Below are positions 48,789 through 60,442 of a stretch of 64,000 nucleotides of DNA, one piece after another (the stretch's first letter is position 1; the number at the start of each line of letters is the position of its first letter). Source of the stretch: Primulina eburnea (Eukaryota; Streptophyta; Magnoliopsida; Lamiales; Gesneriaceae). The translations under genes were made by a program, and so were the position numbers. The DNA is taken from assembly GCF_022965805.1 (NCBI RefSeq), contig NC_133108.1, positions 41,610,051 through 41,674,050 on the forward strand. The letters are read 5' to 3'. The notes under the pieces are model-generated. The model was given only the letters and a program-made list of their open reading frames with translations, was not told where the DNA came from and made no database searches.

Positions 48789-49151
48789 ATGAACACCATA
48801 CTCGTGGGGCTTCTGGGGATCATGGCGGGTTCCATAGTCGTAGCGATTTTCCATTGCTTAGCCGTACGTTCGAGTTCCACGAATCTAGGGCAAGATAATA
48901 TTGAGAATGGTCGAGAAAATTAGCCTACCGGTAAAAATATGGATGATGTAACACTACAAGTGATTGTCACGTCCGAGTTTTCGAGAGAGCACATCGAAGA
49001 TGTTTGCGTGGTGTGTTTGGGCGAATTCATGGAAGGCGAAGGGGTACGATTGTTGCCCGAATGCTCTCATGGGTTCCATGCTAGTTGTATCGATAAGTGG
49101 GTCGATTGTCACCGGAGTTGCCCTATATGTCGCGCGGATTTGATCCCTTGA
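48789..49151 (+). pseudogene. RING-H2 (ATL-like) E3 ubiquitin ligase with one in-frame stop
   Basis: One frame of 121 codons runs from ATG 48789 to TGA 49149-49151, interrupted only by TAG at 48921-48923. The N-terminus MNTILVGLLGIMAGSIVVAI is a single hydrophobic membrane segment, as in ATL-type ligases. The C-terminus carries a complete RING-H2 finger: CVVC, then [11 protein letters not shown] (C-x-H-x2-H-x2-C), then CPIC. All eight zinc ligands are present. If the stop is real, translation could restart at ATG 48939 and give a 70-residue soluble RING protein lacking the membrane segment. Otherwise it is a young pseudogene or sequence error. The GLD motif typical of ATLs is not seen. Confidence 0.75.
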
Positions 49152-49175
49152 TCACATATTCATGCATGTCATTTG

Positions 49176-49178
<3 letters not shown>

Positions 49179-49223
<45 letters not shown>
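49179..49223. repeat. (AT)n microsatellite
   Basis: About 45 bp of alternating A and T, 28 bp past the RING gene stop codon. Confidence 0.95.
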
Positions 49224-49225
<2 letters not shown>

Positions 49226-49396
49226 GAGTCAATTGATCTGGTTATTTGGTAGAGGGTTCTTGATTCATCGGCAAAATTTGTTTTCGTTTGGTGGATATAT
49301 ATAATGACATGAAAGATTTATTTATATTTTACCAGTGGTGTAAGTTTACTTCTTGTAATTTACCAGTGGTGTAAGTTTTTACTTCTTGTTAAGCCT

Positions 49397-49551
49397 AGAA
49401 GTTGACACGGTCGTACATGTCGTATTTTTTGAGACAGATACCTTATTTGGGTCATCTATGAAAAAATATTATTTTTTATTGTGAATATCAGTAGGGTTGA
49501 TCTGTCCCACAGATAAATATTCGTGAGACTATCTCATAAGAGACATACTCT
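49397..49551 (-). repeat. Degenerate MITE copy
   Basis: Reverse-orientation family blocks: TTGAGACAGATACCTTATTT, GGGTCATCTATGAAAAAATA, TAGGGTTGATCTGTCC and CTATCTCATAAGAGACATAC. Confidence 0.75.
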
Positions 49552-50109
49552 GTTCAATTTACATAGAAATTGATTAGTTGATCTATCCATTTAACACTAA
49601 ATTTCAAATCCTCAAACTATTTATTTTGTAATGAATTCCAAATCCATCACAATTTAAAGTCGTTTTAAATTTTTTCTTCAAATACTTCCTCAAACTCAAA
49701 TCTTTCATATCCTCTAATGCAATTATTATATCTTGATAAATTCCATTCGAACCCTCGAATTTAGTAATTCGCATTTGGGCCAAAGAGGCCCAAATGTGAA
49801 CTTATAGCTTGCACAGCCTACGGACATTTTTGGGCCATCGAATACCCATGTTATCACACGGGTTATTCACAAATTCCTAAAAACAAAAATAAAAATAAAC
49901 AAAAACAGAAAGGAATTGGGAAAGGAAAAAATGATATTTATCGGTAAGACGGATTGAGCTATCGCAATTTGGATGTACAACTCGAAATTAATCATATTTA
50001 TTGATCTAACAATTCTTTGAATCCTAAACACACAACATGAACACTTGAAAGTTGTAAATTTATAATCAAAGATGTCATAACCTAATTTAATGTAACCACA
50101 TAAAAATAA

Positions 50110-50116
50110 TACATAC

Positions 50117-50169
<53 letters not shown>
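50110..50169. repeat. (CATA)n-(TA)n microsatellite
   Basis: Five CATA units run into about 40 bp of alternating A and T. Confidence 0.95.
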
Positions 50170-50174
<5 letters not shown>

Positions 50175-50787
50175 TTCCTTTTTGCTCTATGGATGACATA
50201 CAATTCTTGCTAGTACTTAGCTTCAATATCAGGAATAATTAAGAAAATTTTGTTTTTAGGTCATGATTTCGAAATCAATCAGTTAGCCGACCAAAAACCT
50301 TTCAAGTTGATTTCTAGAATGAATTTTTCCATTTTCCTCATTATATGTCAATATATACGTACATACATACGTATATAAATATATATGCACACAGCTATAT
50401 TATAATATATATAAACAAAAAAAGGATACAAAAATCCCTACTTTTTTCATGCAAAATGGCAGGTACCAGAAGAGAAGCTTAAATACTAAGTAATAAAGCT
50501 AAAAAAACATCACAGCAGCCTCGAAACCCTAAAAAGCAATAAAACGAAACTGGCTAGACATAGTGAAAACAATTTAGTGCTTGCTGTTTGTGTGTGTGTG
50601 TGTGTGTATACATGCATAAAGCCCTCTACTTTATCTTGGCTCCTATTATATTCTCATTCTTCTTTTTATATTCTTTCTCTTTTTTATTTTTCTCTCAGGG
50701 CTGGCCTCTAGTTGATGTGATTCTCCACTACCTCTCCAAAAAACCAAATAACCTTTACAAAAGAGAAAGAATTAAAGCTCAAGAACA

Positions 50788-52063
50788 ATGGTTTTTTCTT
50801 CCATTCCTGCTTATATTGATCCTTCCAACTGGCAGCAGGTAGCTTATTAATTGAGGGTTTTAAAAGAATTTTTCATCTTTATTTTTCTGTGTGATGTATT
50901 ATTACTTTTATCATATGCTTTAATTTTGCAAAAGTAAAGAGTTTTAAAGATAAATATTCCGACCCCTTTTTGTTAATCTGTATTTTTTCGTCTTATAACT
51001 GTGGTCTCTTTAATCTCTTGATGAATATACCTTCTTTTTCTTGATTTTTGTTTTCAGCAGCAAACTAGTCAGCATATAATTGGAAGCAGCAGTGGTGCAA
51101 ACCCTTCTCTGATCCCACCGCCACAACTGCTGCCTGTCACTCCTCCTCCGCCACCTTTGCAGCCACATGGAGGCGGGGGAGCCGGTTCAATCCGCCCTGG
51201 ATCCATGTCGGAACGAGCAAGGCTCGCTAACATACCGTTGCCAGAAACAGCTCTCAAGTGCCCTCGTTGCGAGTCTGCAAACACAAAATTTTGTTACTTC
51301 AACAACTATAGTCTATCTCAGCCGCGTCACTTTTGCAAGACTTGCAGAAGGTACTGGACCAGAGGCGGCGCACTGAGAAATGTTCCAGTTGGTGGGGGTT
51401 GCCGGAGGAACAAAAGAAGCAAGTCGAACAACTCAAAGTCTCCTGCTAGTGGCGATAGACAACCCACCGGCGGTTCTACGAGCAATATCTCCACCATTAA
51501 TGGGGGACAAAGTAATTTACTAGGCCTCACACCTCAAATTCTTCCCCCTCTTCGATTCATGTCTCCTCTAAGTCAATTCACGGATAACTTAAGCAACGAA
51601 ATGGTGTTAAATTACAGTGGAATATCTTCGCCGATGGTTGGTACTGCAAGTGATCATCGGATGAACTTTCCTACGGGGGTTAGCAGCTTTCTTGGTGGTG
51701 GTGGGGTGGCTTCACTTTTCTCCAGCGGCAGCGGCGAGCCATGGCGACTGCAGCAGTTCCCTTTCTTGGGAGGTTGTTTAGATCCATCTCCGGCAGGCAT
51801 GTACCAGTTTCAAGGCGGTGAGTCGGGGCTAGTAGGCGGTGAAACGTGTCAAATTGATCAGTTGAGACCCAAGATTTCTAGTTCAATGATCAGTCAAGTT
51901 TCAGCGTCTATGAAAATCGAAGGAAACCCCTGAGCTTAATTTATCAAGGCAATTATTGGAAGAAACTATACAAGAAAATAATGGTAACTGGAGCAGTCCT
52001 GCTGCTGCATGGACCGATCTTTCAACTCATTTCAACTCTTCTTCCAGAAAGACTCCTTTGTGA
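50788..52063 (+). CDS. Dof zinc-finger transcription factor, frameshifted near the C-terminus
   Basis: Dof proteins are plant-specific DNA-binding regulators that recognise AAAG. Exon 1 (50788-50838) encodes [17 protein letters not shown], a conserved start of the subgroup including Arabidopsis Dof2.4, 5.1 and 5.6. Exon 2 begins after an AG acceptor at 51056-51057 or 51059-51060. The Dof finger is CPRC-x21-CKTC (near 51260-51345), followed by [20 protein letters not shown]. The continuous frame stops at 51933. The next frame from the same place encodes the usual family end ([10 protein letters not shown] ... [15 protein letters not shown]) to TGA at 52061-52063. An extra base in the CCCC run at 51927-51930 explains the switch. 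It is either a real late frameshift or an assembly error. Subgroup assignment is by recognition. Confidence 0.9.
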
Positions 52064-54100
52064 ATTGTTAGCTATGTTTCGATCAGTGTCTGAAGTTAAT
52101 TTCTTTTAAAGCTTCGATCCGCCTCAAAAGACAAAAATGGTGAAAGAAAATTGAAAGGTTGGTTCAAGTAAATTTGATATAATTTTCTAGGGAAAAATCG
52201 AGGATCGGAAAACCACGGATTTATATTGGTAAGTTAATATATTTTCATTTTTATCTTAATTTGTGTGTTGTATGTGTTATCTCTTGTAGCCTTGTATGGT
52301 TAGACATCGTTGAAATCTAATGTTTTTCAAGAAATTTGATGTTTGGAAGATCATATTCAATGGTTAAAAATTAAGATTTTTAACTTTTTTTGCATGCATG
52401 CAATCAAGGTACAAGCTAGCAGACGATCGCGGCAATTAAATTCAACATATTTTTTTTCCTTGCTAGCTAACTAGTTTAATACTCTTAACAAAAAAATTAA
52501 TATTCTTAACAAAAAAATAAATTTCACGGGTCGGATTGTGTCGAGTTGGAGATCTATTTTACAAAATTAACATGTGAGACAGTCTCATATGAGTTTTTGT
52601 GATTTTTTTTAATCACTTTATGCCTTTGTAGATAGGTAGATTACTTACTCCTATTTTTTTATACCAATATTCATGTAATGTATGTTACTGATATGGCTTG
52701 ATGTTTTATAATCTCCAATCTCCATACATTCATATTGCAAAGTTTCTAGGGGTCAAAAAATTTTCTCTCGAAGAATTGAGGGAACTATATATGTGAAATA
52801 TGGTTCGTGTAATAAGCATTGTCGCGAAAAAAATGTGAAATCTATTATTATTATCAATGATAAATATGTAATTTGTACCGCGATACATCCTAATGTTCTT
52901 TGCTCATGATTAAAACAAGTAAAAAAAAATACTGTACTCTCCTTTCAAAAAGAAAAATATTAGAATCTTGATTTCATCTGATAGGGTGAATTATGGAATT
53001 AAACTAGAATTATATGGTAAAGATCAGTTCAAGGATGCTGAATATATAGGTGCCTAATTCATATGTGCATAAAAACTTCATATATTTGTGTTAGTGCTGC
53101 CACACTTTCTCATCATTAATCTTAAGTCATGCCAATTCTCTTTCATGCCAAATTCAAGTTAGATTGTTTTCCTCGTCTTCCCACTCTTCTTTCTGCTACA
53201 TTGGATAAGTAATAGTTGTGCATGTATTTTTAGTCTTATTTTAATTGGAATAATGACATAGGACATTGACATTAGGGAATCATATAATCAATTAAAAGAT
53301 CAAAAATCTATATATTAACCGTTGAGGTTTCCCTCGTTCAACCACACAATCATCTTTCTAAATTTCGGGAATTCAGCCAAAATCTTACACTGAAAATGAA
53401 TTAATAAGATGAAATGATATCTCAATTACTTTTAAGTTTTTTGGGTAAAGTTCAAAAGCAAATCCATGAAGATTTAGATCCGATATTAATATCATTTCAT
53501 AGTGGAGATATCTGCTTCCATTGTTCAACACTTATTCTTGGGATTCTCTGATAATTACCTAACGAAGAAAATTCTATGCATGGCAATCACCAAGAAAATC
53601 CAAACCATTTACTTTTGCACAATTCTTGAAAATGTTCAGAAAATCTACCTAGACTAATTACTTCAGTTGCTGGGCACTTTCCAAAGACAATTTTATTAAT
53701 AATATGTATGCTCTAAACTTTTACAATGATTTATCAATAATGTGTAACAAGAATATCTAATGGGAATTGTCTCCTTGATTGTAATGATATTTATAGTTTG
53801 AATTTTTCGACGGTTATAAAAAAAAAGGTAGTCAGCGTGGATTTGACAAGGTTCTCAAAAGACACAAAAATTTCATGATGTCCCACTCAAATTAGCATTT
53901 TTCCAATTCCAAAACCCAAAAAAGTGTTTGGAAATAAATCCCAGAAACCAATGTTTCTTTGGAAATGGGAGCGAAAGATCGAGAGATTTATCGATTTTTG
54001 TTCCCCATGAATCACGTAACGAATTATACACGGTATTATTATGAACACAAATATCTAAAAATGAGTCCCGAATTGCATCTCCAAATTTTTAGTTTGTGAG
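52064..54100. other. Dof 3' UTR and AT-rich intergenic DNA
   Basis: No further gene. It includes a degenerate MITE (about 52490-52600). Confidence 0.4.
52490..52600 (+). repeat. Degenerate MITE copy
   Basis: Keeps TTTCACGGGTCGGATTGTGT and AACATGTGAGACAGTCTCAT with a following TGAGTTTTTGTG. Confidence 0.5.
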
Positions 54101-54840
54101 GATTTATGTGTGTATATCGATCCAACTTGGAGAAATGGGGTGGAGAGTGTCCGGTTCACGACTTGGGATTCTTCTCTTCTCGGATAGTTCCTGATATGAA
54201 CAATGTCCGAGCTCCCACATATGTCCTCTAACTGCCGAACTCTTGCACACACAACAAACTAGCGAATAAGAGGTGGAAGAGTTTTTCGCTGCGAAAGAGA
54301 TAAAACTTAAAATATATAAGCGCATACTCGTTACAATGTAAAGTTAAATGAATTTGAATGCACAAACCTTGGTATTTATAGAGAAAAAGAAAAAAATTGA
54401 CCTCGAGGATGACAGGGTTTTGAGGAGTTGTACTTCGACCAGACGTTCGCTAACACATGCGTTAATTGTCGCCATGATCCGAACCAATGATCCGGACTAC
54501 CTATTGCATCCCTAGTCTGCGTGACTAATCTATCGTACAAAGATTTTACTCCCAGGATAATAACCACCTCTTCCTCGGCTAGTTCCCTCCTTTTATGTGT
54601 AGTTCGAATGTGATTTCTCCACGCTACGAACGACCTCGGTCTCGGACCTTCCACCACACGCTAGCTTTCTAACTTCCCGACCTGGAGCACTCCACCTGCG
54701 TCCACAGGCTCACGCCCGCAGGGTTCAACTTAGTTAACTTGGCCCTTAGCCACCTGGGCCAGCGATGATCTCGGTCAATACCTGGATCAAATTGGCCCGA
54801 CCTTCTATGTCCAGGTCCTAGTGGAACTCCGGCATCATAT
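54100..54840 (-). repeat. LTR-like repeat segment (possible solo LTR)
   Basis: A sharply bounded, GC-richer block in AT-rich DNA. On the minus strand it has a good TATA box (TCTATAAATACC near 54370-54381) followed by a long transcribed-looking leader, the layout of an LTR. A minus-strand open frame (54376-54657) has no recognisable domain. I could not find a partner LTR or target duplication, so this is tentative. Confidence 0.35.
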
Positions 54841-55517
54841 ATAACTTCTTCCTTCTATATGGTCTACAAAATACAGTTTTACATTAATTTCTTTAAAAAA
54901 AAATACAGATTTACCATAGGTAGTACAAAATATGTACTTTGTATATATATATATTATACATCGAGAATGGAGAAACCGACTATTATCGATCAAGCCCGAA
55001 AAATTCATAGCGGAAACTTGAGGTTCCAGTCTGCGGATCGGATTAAAGTTAAAATCGAAGATCAAATTCTTATCCAAAACTGCAAGTTGAACAAGCCATG
55101 GAAATGCGTGGGGCAGCCTTTGTTAACAAGTACTGGGCTCAGTACAATATATCAGTGGAATTCCTCATCTTCATGGCCAGCAGGAATCTTTAGTATATAA
55201 CTTTTCTTCAAATCAAGGCTGCGATTACTATGCTTACCAACAACGAATAAAGTTGATATTCTCCGAATAAAGCTACACACCCTTGTATTTAATTATATTT
55301 TACACCCAAAATATATACCCAAAAAAATCCCTGCATGATATGTCATATACAAATAGAAGGCAGCTTTTTGCTATATATTTACGTACAGAGATCGGAGCAT
55401 AATTATAAGTAGCAAATAATTTAATTTACATAAAAATATGTATGTGCGGTGGAAAGGTCATTAGATTCCATGTATGTCGTTGTCGTTGTCGTCCTCACGG
55501 TGCCCTATATCGAACAA
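54841..55517. other. Intergenic DNA
   Basis: An open frame at 54859-55200 has no family resemblance or codon pattern that I would support. Nothing else seen. Confidence 0.35.
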
Positions 55518-55679
55518 GAGTAGGTTTCTTGTGAGACGGTCTCACAAATATTTATATGTGAGACGGGCCAACCCTATCAATATTCACAGTAAAAAGTAAT
55601 ACTTTTTACTGGATGACCCAAATAAGAGATTCGTTTCACAAAATACGACTCGTGTGACCGTCTTACACAAGTTTTTGAG
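55518..55679 (+). mobile_element. MITE copy, 162 bp (internal deletion)
   Basis: Flanks ATCGAACAA (55509-55517) and ATCAAACAA (55680-55688) match at 8 of 9 bases. About 20 bp of the middle (the CTCTTAGCATAAAAAG block) is missing. Confidence 0.88.
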
Positions 55680-56429
55680 ATCAAACAATATATGTTACGT
55701 GAGTCCCCATAATCTGAGTTAAACTTATTATTTTTTGGTTAAATATATAGATATTCATATGTCAAACTGTCCACATATATATTATTCTAGTTAAAAAGAC
55801 GACCAACTCACTTGTAGATTGGATTCTATCTATCAACCCTAAACTAAATTTGTGTGTCGTGTTTGCCAAACATTATCAAATATATACCCCAATCCAGGGT
55901 TTTTATTTTCGCGATTCGGCACGTAAAAGACGAATAAGTATGATGAAATTCGAATTTGATCAGCTCTACCATAAGCCTTATAATCGGATCGATACAATTA
56001 AATTATAATATATACCTATATGTAATTCTGGATATGGGATTGAATTTCATAGCCAGTAGCTTGAATGCTTGATATTAACACTGTCCATAAGCCTTAGTTG
56101 GATAGATACAATCAAAATTGAATTAACATAACAGTACTTTCACTTTTTTCAAGTAGATTGAGCATTTGGATGTTAATGCTTGAATAATTAAAATTGAGAC
56201 ACATTTTTGAAGAAAAATAAAATTAATTTAATATAAAAAGTTAATATTTAGAAGGGAATTATTTAGTTTAGCGCATGTGAAATAATTCCATTTAAAAGTG
56301 CGTTTTGCTTCTATATGGTAAGCAAATTTTAATAACGTTAAACAGATGTCGTTTAAATTTAAATATAAGACAATATTTGGTTCGAATGATATGATTATTA
56401 ATGATTAATAATTGATTGATAAAAAAAAT

Positions 56430-56597
56430 GACAAAAACTTGTGTGAGGCGGTCTCACGAGTCGTATTTTGTAAGACGGATCTCTTATTTAGGATCATCCA
56501 TTAAAAATTTTATTTTTTCTGCTAAGAGTATTACTTTTTATTGTGAATATCGATAGGGTTGACTTGTCTCACGGAGACCGTATCACAAGAGATCAAC
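56430..56597 (-). mobile_element. MITE copy, about 168 bp
   Basis: Starts GACAAAAACTTGTGTGAGGCGG and ends near GAGATCAAC. The right palindrome is damaged, and A-rich flanks make the target duplication unclear. Confidence 0.8.
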
Positions 56598-57996
56598 TAA
56601 AAAAGACAAAGATTGTAATATGTGGTAATAAAATATATTATGTTTGGATTGAATTTTATGAATAAGATTAAGTTGGGAAGATTTGGTGTTATACCCAAAA
56701 TATCCTTGGAATTTTTTTTTTAAAGTAATAAAATTTCTTCCGGCATAATTGGATAATTCATCTTTTCGGTATTTTTGGATAATTCACGATATTTTTTATG
56801 ATATTTTTGGATAATTCACGAAATTTCTCAAAAAAACTAGTTTATTTTCACCTATTTCGGAAAATTAAGATTATAGAAATAAATATTAGAACTGCAATTG
56901 TAATTTTGCTCAAGATAAGATTAGACTTTTGGTAGTATTTAGGGGAAAAAATCTGCAAGGGTTGCCAGGAAAAGAAATCATCTTATTATTAATATATCAT
57001 TTTTACCCCAACTGACCATAAAAATATTATCTAATTGGCATTATTAAGTCATCGAGTATATATATATATGAATACGCTACGCGTGCATAAATTTGTACGA
57101 ATCGTTGAAGTTAGAATGGGTTTGTGGGCCTTGCAGCCTTAAGCAGATTGGGTTATGGGGCCATGCTTCAATGGGCCGACTCGAGTCCTTAACTAGTTTC
57201 TTGAACCCATCTTATTTCTCCATTAATTGGAAACGAAGTGGCTTATTTAAAGTTTCTATTTGAGTCAGTCGTATGCTTTATGGCTTCCTTTTCGTGCACA
57301 CACATTACTTCTTCAAATAAATTTTCGGGGTAATTTAATCAATTAAACATACTCTTGATACTATGACTCCGACTAGGGACGCAAGCGCATCAAATCGCTA
57401 ACGAATGTCTCGAATCGGACTCGATACAGTTCAAGCATCAATGTAATCTGAGCTCGAACTTTGACGTCTTAAACTTGAATGATCGGACTCCAGGAATGTT
57501 TGTACTATGACTATTCCAAATATTATTTGTATTATTACTTCGGTAGTCCTTTTTCCTGTAAAAATACATGTTTAGCAACTGAATTTATAAAACAGGTTAT
57601 AATGATTCAATAAAATAATTTATTGTTTTAAATTTATATTATTTTATTTATTATATACATACTTTATCCACAATATATCATATATTTATTTGTTTTGATT
57701 TGTTTAATGTGCAATAATTTGAAATCATTATTGCTTCACATGTGAACAAATAAAATATAAATAACCAAATTCCCCCAATAATTGGTTGCCTTGATGATGA
57801 AAAGTTAGCCGAGGGTCCAAAATGCAACATATTTAACGCTAAACACAATTAAACGATGCGCGTAGTCAATTACGGGTATTACTCTATGAAATTAAACAGT
57901 AATTTATATATCTCACTTGATCATATTTGAACTTTTTTAAAGAGATCTTTAAATATTCGAACGTATTATCGAGAAATTTGGCGAAAATTCAAATTA
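56598..57996. other. AT-rich intergenic DNA
   Basis: Short tandem words of the type TTTTGGATAATTCACGA occur at about 56750-56825. No gene recognised. Confidence 0.4.
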
Positions 57997-58368
57997 GAGT
58001 AGATCTTTTGTGAGACGTTCACACGAATCTTTATCTGAGACGGATCAACACTACAGATATTCACAATAAAGAGTAATATTCTTAGCATAAATATTAATGA
58101 GTGAGTCTCATGTGAGACCGTCTCACGGATCTTAATCCGTGAGACGGGTCAACCCTACCCATATTCACAATAAAAAGTAATACTCTTAGCATAAAAAGTA
58201 ATACTTTTGTATGAGTGACCCAAATAAGAGATCCGTCTCACAAATACGACCCGTGAGACCGTCTCACACAAGTTTTTGCCAATATTAATAGTTTTTCATG
58301 GATGACCTAAATAAGAGATCCGTCTCACGAAATACGACCCGTAAGACAGTCTCACACAAGTTTTTGCC
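57997..58368 (+). mobile_element. MITE copy split by a nested copy
   Basis: The outer copy's left half is 57997-58098 and its right half 58281-58368, ending TTTTTGCC. Flanks TTCAAATTA (57988-57996) and TTCAAATA (58369-58376) suggest its target duplication, with one base lost. Confidence 0.85.
58099..58280 (+). mobile_element. Nested MITE copy, 182 bp, perfect 9-bp target duplication
   Basis: Inserted into the outer copy's AT-rich middle. AATATTAAT flanks it at 58090-58098 and 58281-58289. The left palindrome GTGAGACCGTCTCAC is perfect, and the sequence is the cleanest of the family, consistent with a young insertion. Confidence 0.93.
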
Positions 58369-58376
58369 TTCAAATA

Positions 58377-58556
58377 GTGGGTCTCATGTGAGACCGTATC
58401 ACGGATCTTAATCTGTGAGACGAGTAAACCTTATCAATATTTAAAATAAAAAGTAATACTCTTAGCATAAAAAATAATACTTTTTCATGTATGATCTAAA
58501 TAAGAGATCCCTCTCACAAATACGACCCGTGAAACCGTCTCACACAAATTTTTGTC
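58377..58556 (+). mobile_element. MITE copy adjacent to the nested pair
   Basis: Starts GTGGGTCTCATGTGAGACCG directly after the outer copy's flank and ends near TTTTTGTC. Internal sequence is moderately diverged. Confidence 0.85.
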
Positions 58557-59888
58557 AAATAATTAATAATGGAGCTAGAATTGTTTTTAGGAATAAGCAT
58601 GCTTTATTTTGAAAATGTACTTTAAGTGGAGCTAAAGTAAAATAATAAAAAAAATTCATTTAATTAATGTATGGATAGACTAAAAGAGATTCCTACACAC
58701 GGCGAATGGAGGAGGTTAATTTATACCCCATTCGGGCCACCCCAATATCAACAGTACCGCTGATATATACGTAAAAAAATAATAATACCACACATTTCTG
58801 TGTGATGACGTCACTCGAATTTTGTTTTATTAATTACTTAATTGAATTTTGTTTTATTAATTATTTATTCAATAATTAATGTTTCTTTTTAAATATTATG
58901 ATTTGTCTTTTGCATGGAGGAATAGTCATCTGGAAAGGCAAATATCCCTTGTAGCAGGAAGAAGTCAGAAAAAAGGAGGTCGGGGGCAAAAAAAATTTAA
59001 AAATTTTAGGGGCAAAACAAATATTATGAAGAAATGTGAAAAAAATATAATTAATTTTAGACTCTTAATCAATGAAATTAAAAAATTAAGAGAAATGTTC
59101 TCACTCAACCGCTCTCTGGATAGTAGGTCCAAGAAACCAACACTCCATGTGCATAGAAGACAGGCACGAACCCATACTTAATTGGCATGTGAATAAAATA
59201 TTTTTAAAAAATAAAAATATTAGTTTTTATGTTAAGTGTATACTTTTTATCGTGAATATTATTTGGGTTGGCCTATCTTACAGATAAAGATTCGTGAAAC
59301 CGTCTCACAAGAGACCTACTTTTTAAACATATATAATAAAATTTACACATTTACTCGGTGAATTTGCATGACTTAAATTAAGTAGTATGTTTGTCATAGA
59401 TATTTGAAGAGATACAATTATGGATGTTAAAGTCAATAATATTGATAAAGGCATATTTATTTTCATAAGTTGTATTAATATTAATTATGGATAATAATAT
59501 TCGCACATAATTATCAATCACAGATAAAAATTCGTGAGATCGTCACCCACTAATTGACAATTATATTAATTGAAAAAGTTTAACAAATTATTTATTTATT
59601 CTCAAATTGCGCTGGACGACACAAATTGTGTACGATTACGGTTCTATACACACATGATGATGTATTATAGTAAGGGAAATAAATATTATTATTTAATAAT
59701 ACTCTTGATATTTTCCTCGGGGTTTAATCGAACGGAGGACGTGCAGTTTCTGCTTCTCATTAAATTACTGCCGTAGGATGATTGGGGCAGTGTGCAACGA
59801 TGGTACACGTGGTGTAATACACCACCACAGATGTCAACCGCCTTACGAAATCTTGTCACGTGTGCGGCTGATATCTACCCACTCCCAT
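58557..59888. other. AT-rich intergenic DNA and distal metallothionein promoter
   Basis: Contains a half MITE (59210-59320) and a short fragment near 59518-59545. No supported gene. The last 130 bases carry the G-boxes of the MT2 promoter. Confidence 0.45.
59210..59320 (-). repeat. Partial MITE copy (one half)
   Basis: Keeps TACTTTTTATCGTGAATATT, GGGTTGGCCTATCTTACAG and AACCGTCTCACAAGAGACCTAC. The other end is missing. Confidence 0.7.
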
Positions 59889-59896
59889 TATAAATA
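59800..59896 (+). promoter_or_regulatory. MT2 promoter: two G-boxes, palindrome and TATA box
   Basis: CACGTG occurs at 59806-59811 and 59857-59862. The first overlaps a 17-bp inverted repeat, GTGGTGTA-A-TACACCAC (59809-59825). TATAAATA lies at 59889-59896, 113 bp before the start codon. G-boxes bind bZIP/bHLH factors, so stress or ABA control is plausible but inferred. Confidence 0.65.
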
Positions 59897-60008
59897 AGGG
59901 TTATTGGTCCTCCATATTAACTCGCTCATCTTAAAGATATCGTTTCGAATCGGAAATCTCTCGAGTTTCTCAAATTTCCTGTATTTTCTCAAGAGAAATC
60001 CGAAGAAT

Positions 60009-60442
60009 ATGTCTTGTTGCGGAGGAAGCTGTGGCTGCGGCCCTAATTGCAAGTGTGGAAATGGCTGTGGGGGGTGCGTAATTCAAACCCATTTCCTCTC
60101 CGGTGTTTTACTTCTTTGAATTTCTGTCTTGTGTTGGTTTTGTTTAGGATTTTTGTGTTTTTCTGACTATCCGTGGAAAATCTATGCAGTTGCAAGATGT
60201 ACCCTGACATGAGCTACGCGGAGGCCGCCGCCACCGGTGAAACCCTCGTCCTTGGTGTCGCCCCCAAGAAGGCGTACGGATCTGTTTAATTTCATCATTT
60301 TTACATGTTTTCTGTCGAATTTTTAATGCTATAATACTACTATGAAATGTGATGCAGGTTCTTTGAGGGATCGGAGGCTGCTGCAGAGAACGGCTGCAAG
60401 TGCGGCGCCAACTGCACCTGCGATCCATGCACTTGCAAATGA
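60009..60442 (+). CDS. MT2: Type 2 metallothionein
   Basis: A small cysteine-rich cytosolic metal-binding protein (Cu, Zn) with antioxidant roles in plants. Three exons, 60009-60073, 60190-60273 and 60358-60442, encode 77 amino acids. The N-terminal domain is [20 protein letters not shown] and continues GGC, the type 2 pattern. The Cys-free spacer contains [20 protein letters not shown]. The C-terminal domain is [15 protein letters not shown]. Exon 2 ends with a GT donor at 60274, chosen because it keeps phase and joins PKKA to FFEGSE. The frame is intact. Two short introns are usual for this class in some eudicots. Confidence 0.94.

Larger units (their letters stand above)
49152..50787. other. 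Intergenic DNA with microsatellites, and Dof promoter/leader
   Basis: Contains (AT)n at 49179-49223, a degenerate MITE (49397-49551), a (CATA)n/(TA)n tract at 50110-50169 and a (GT)n tract at 50587-50607. The last 200 bases are the likely Dof 5' UTR, pyrimidine-rich with CTTTCTCTTTTTT. Confidence 0.5.

Noticed and set aside
54859..55200. 113-codon plus-strand open frame
   Set aside because: Low-complexity start, no known domain, no splice or promoter context. Treated as chance.
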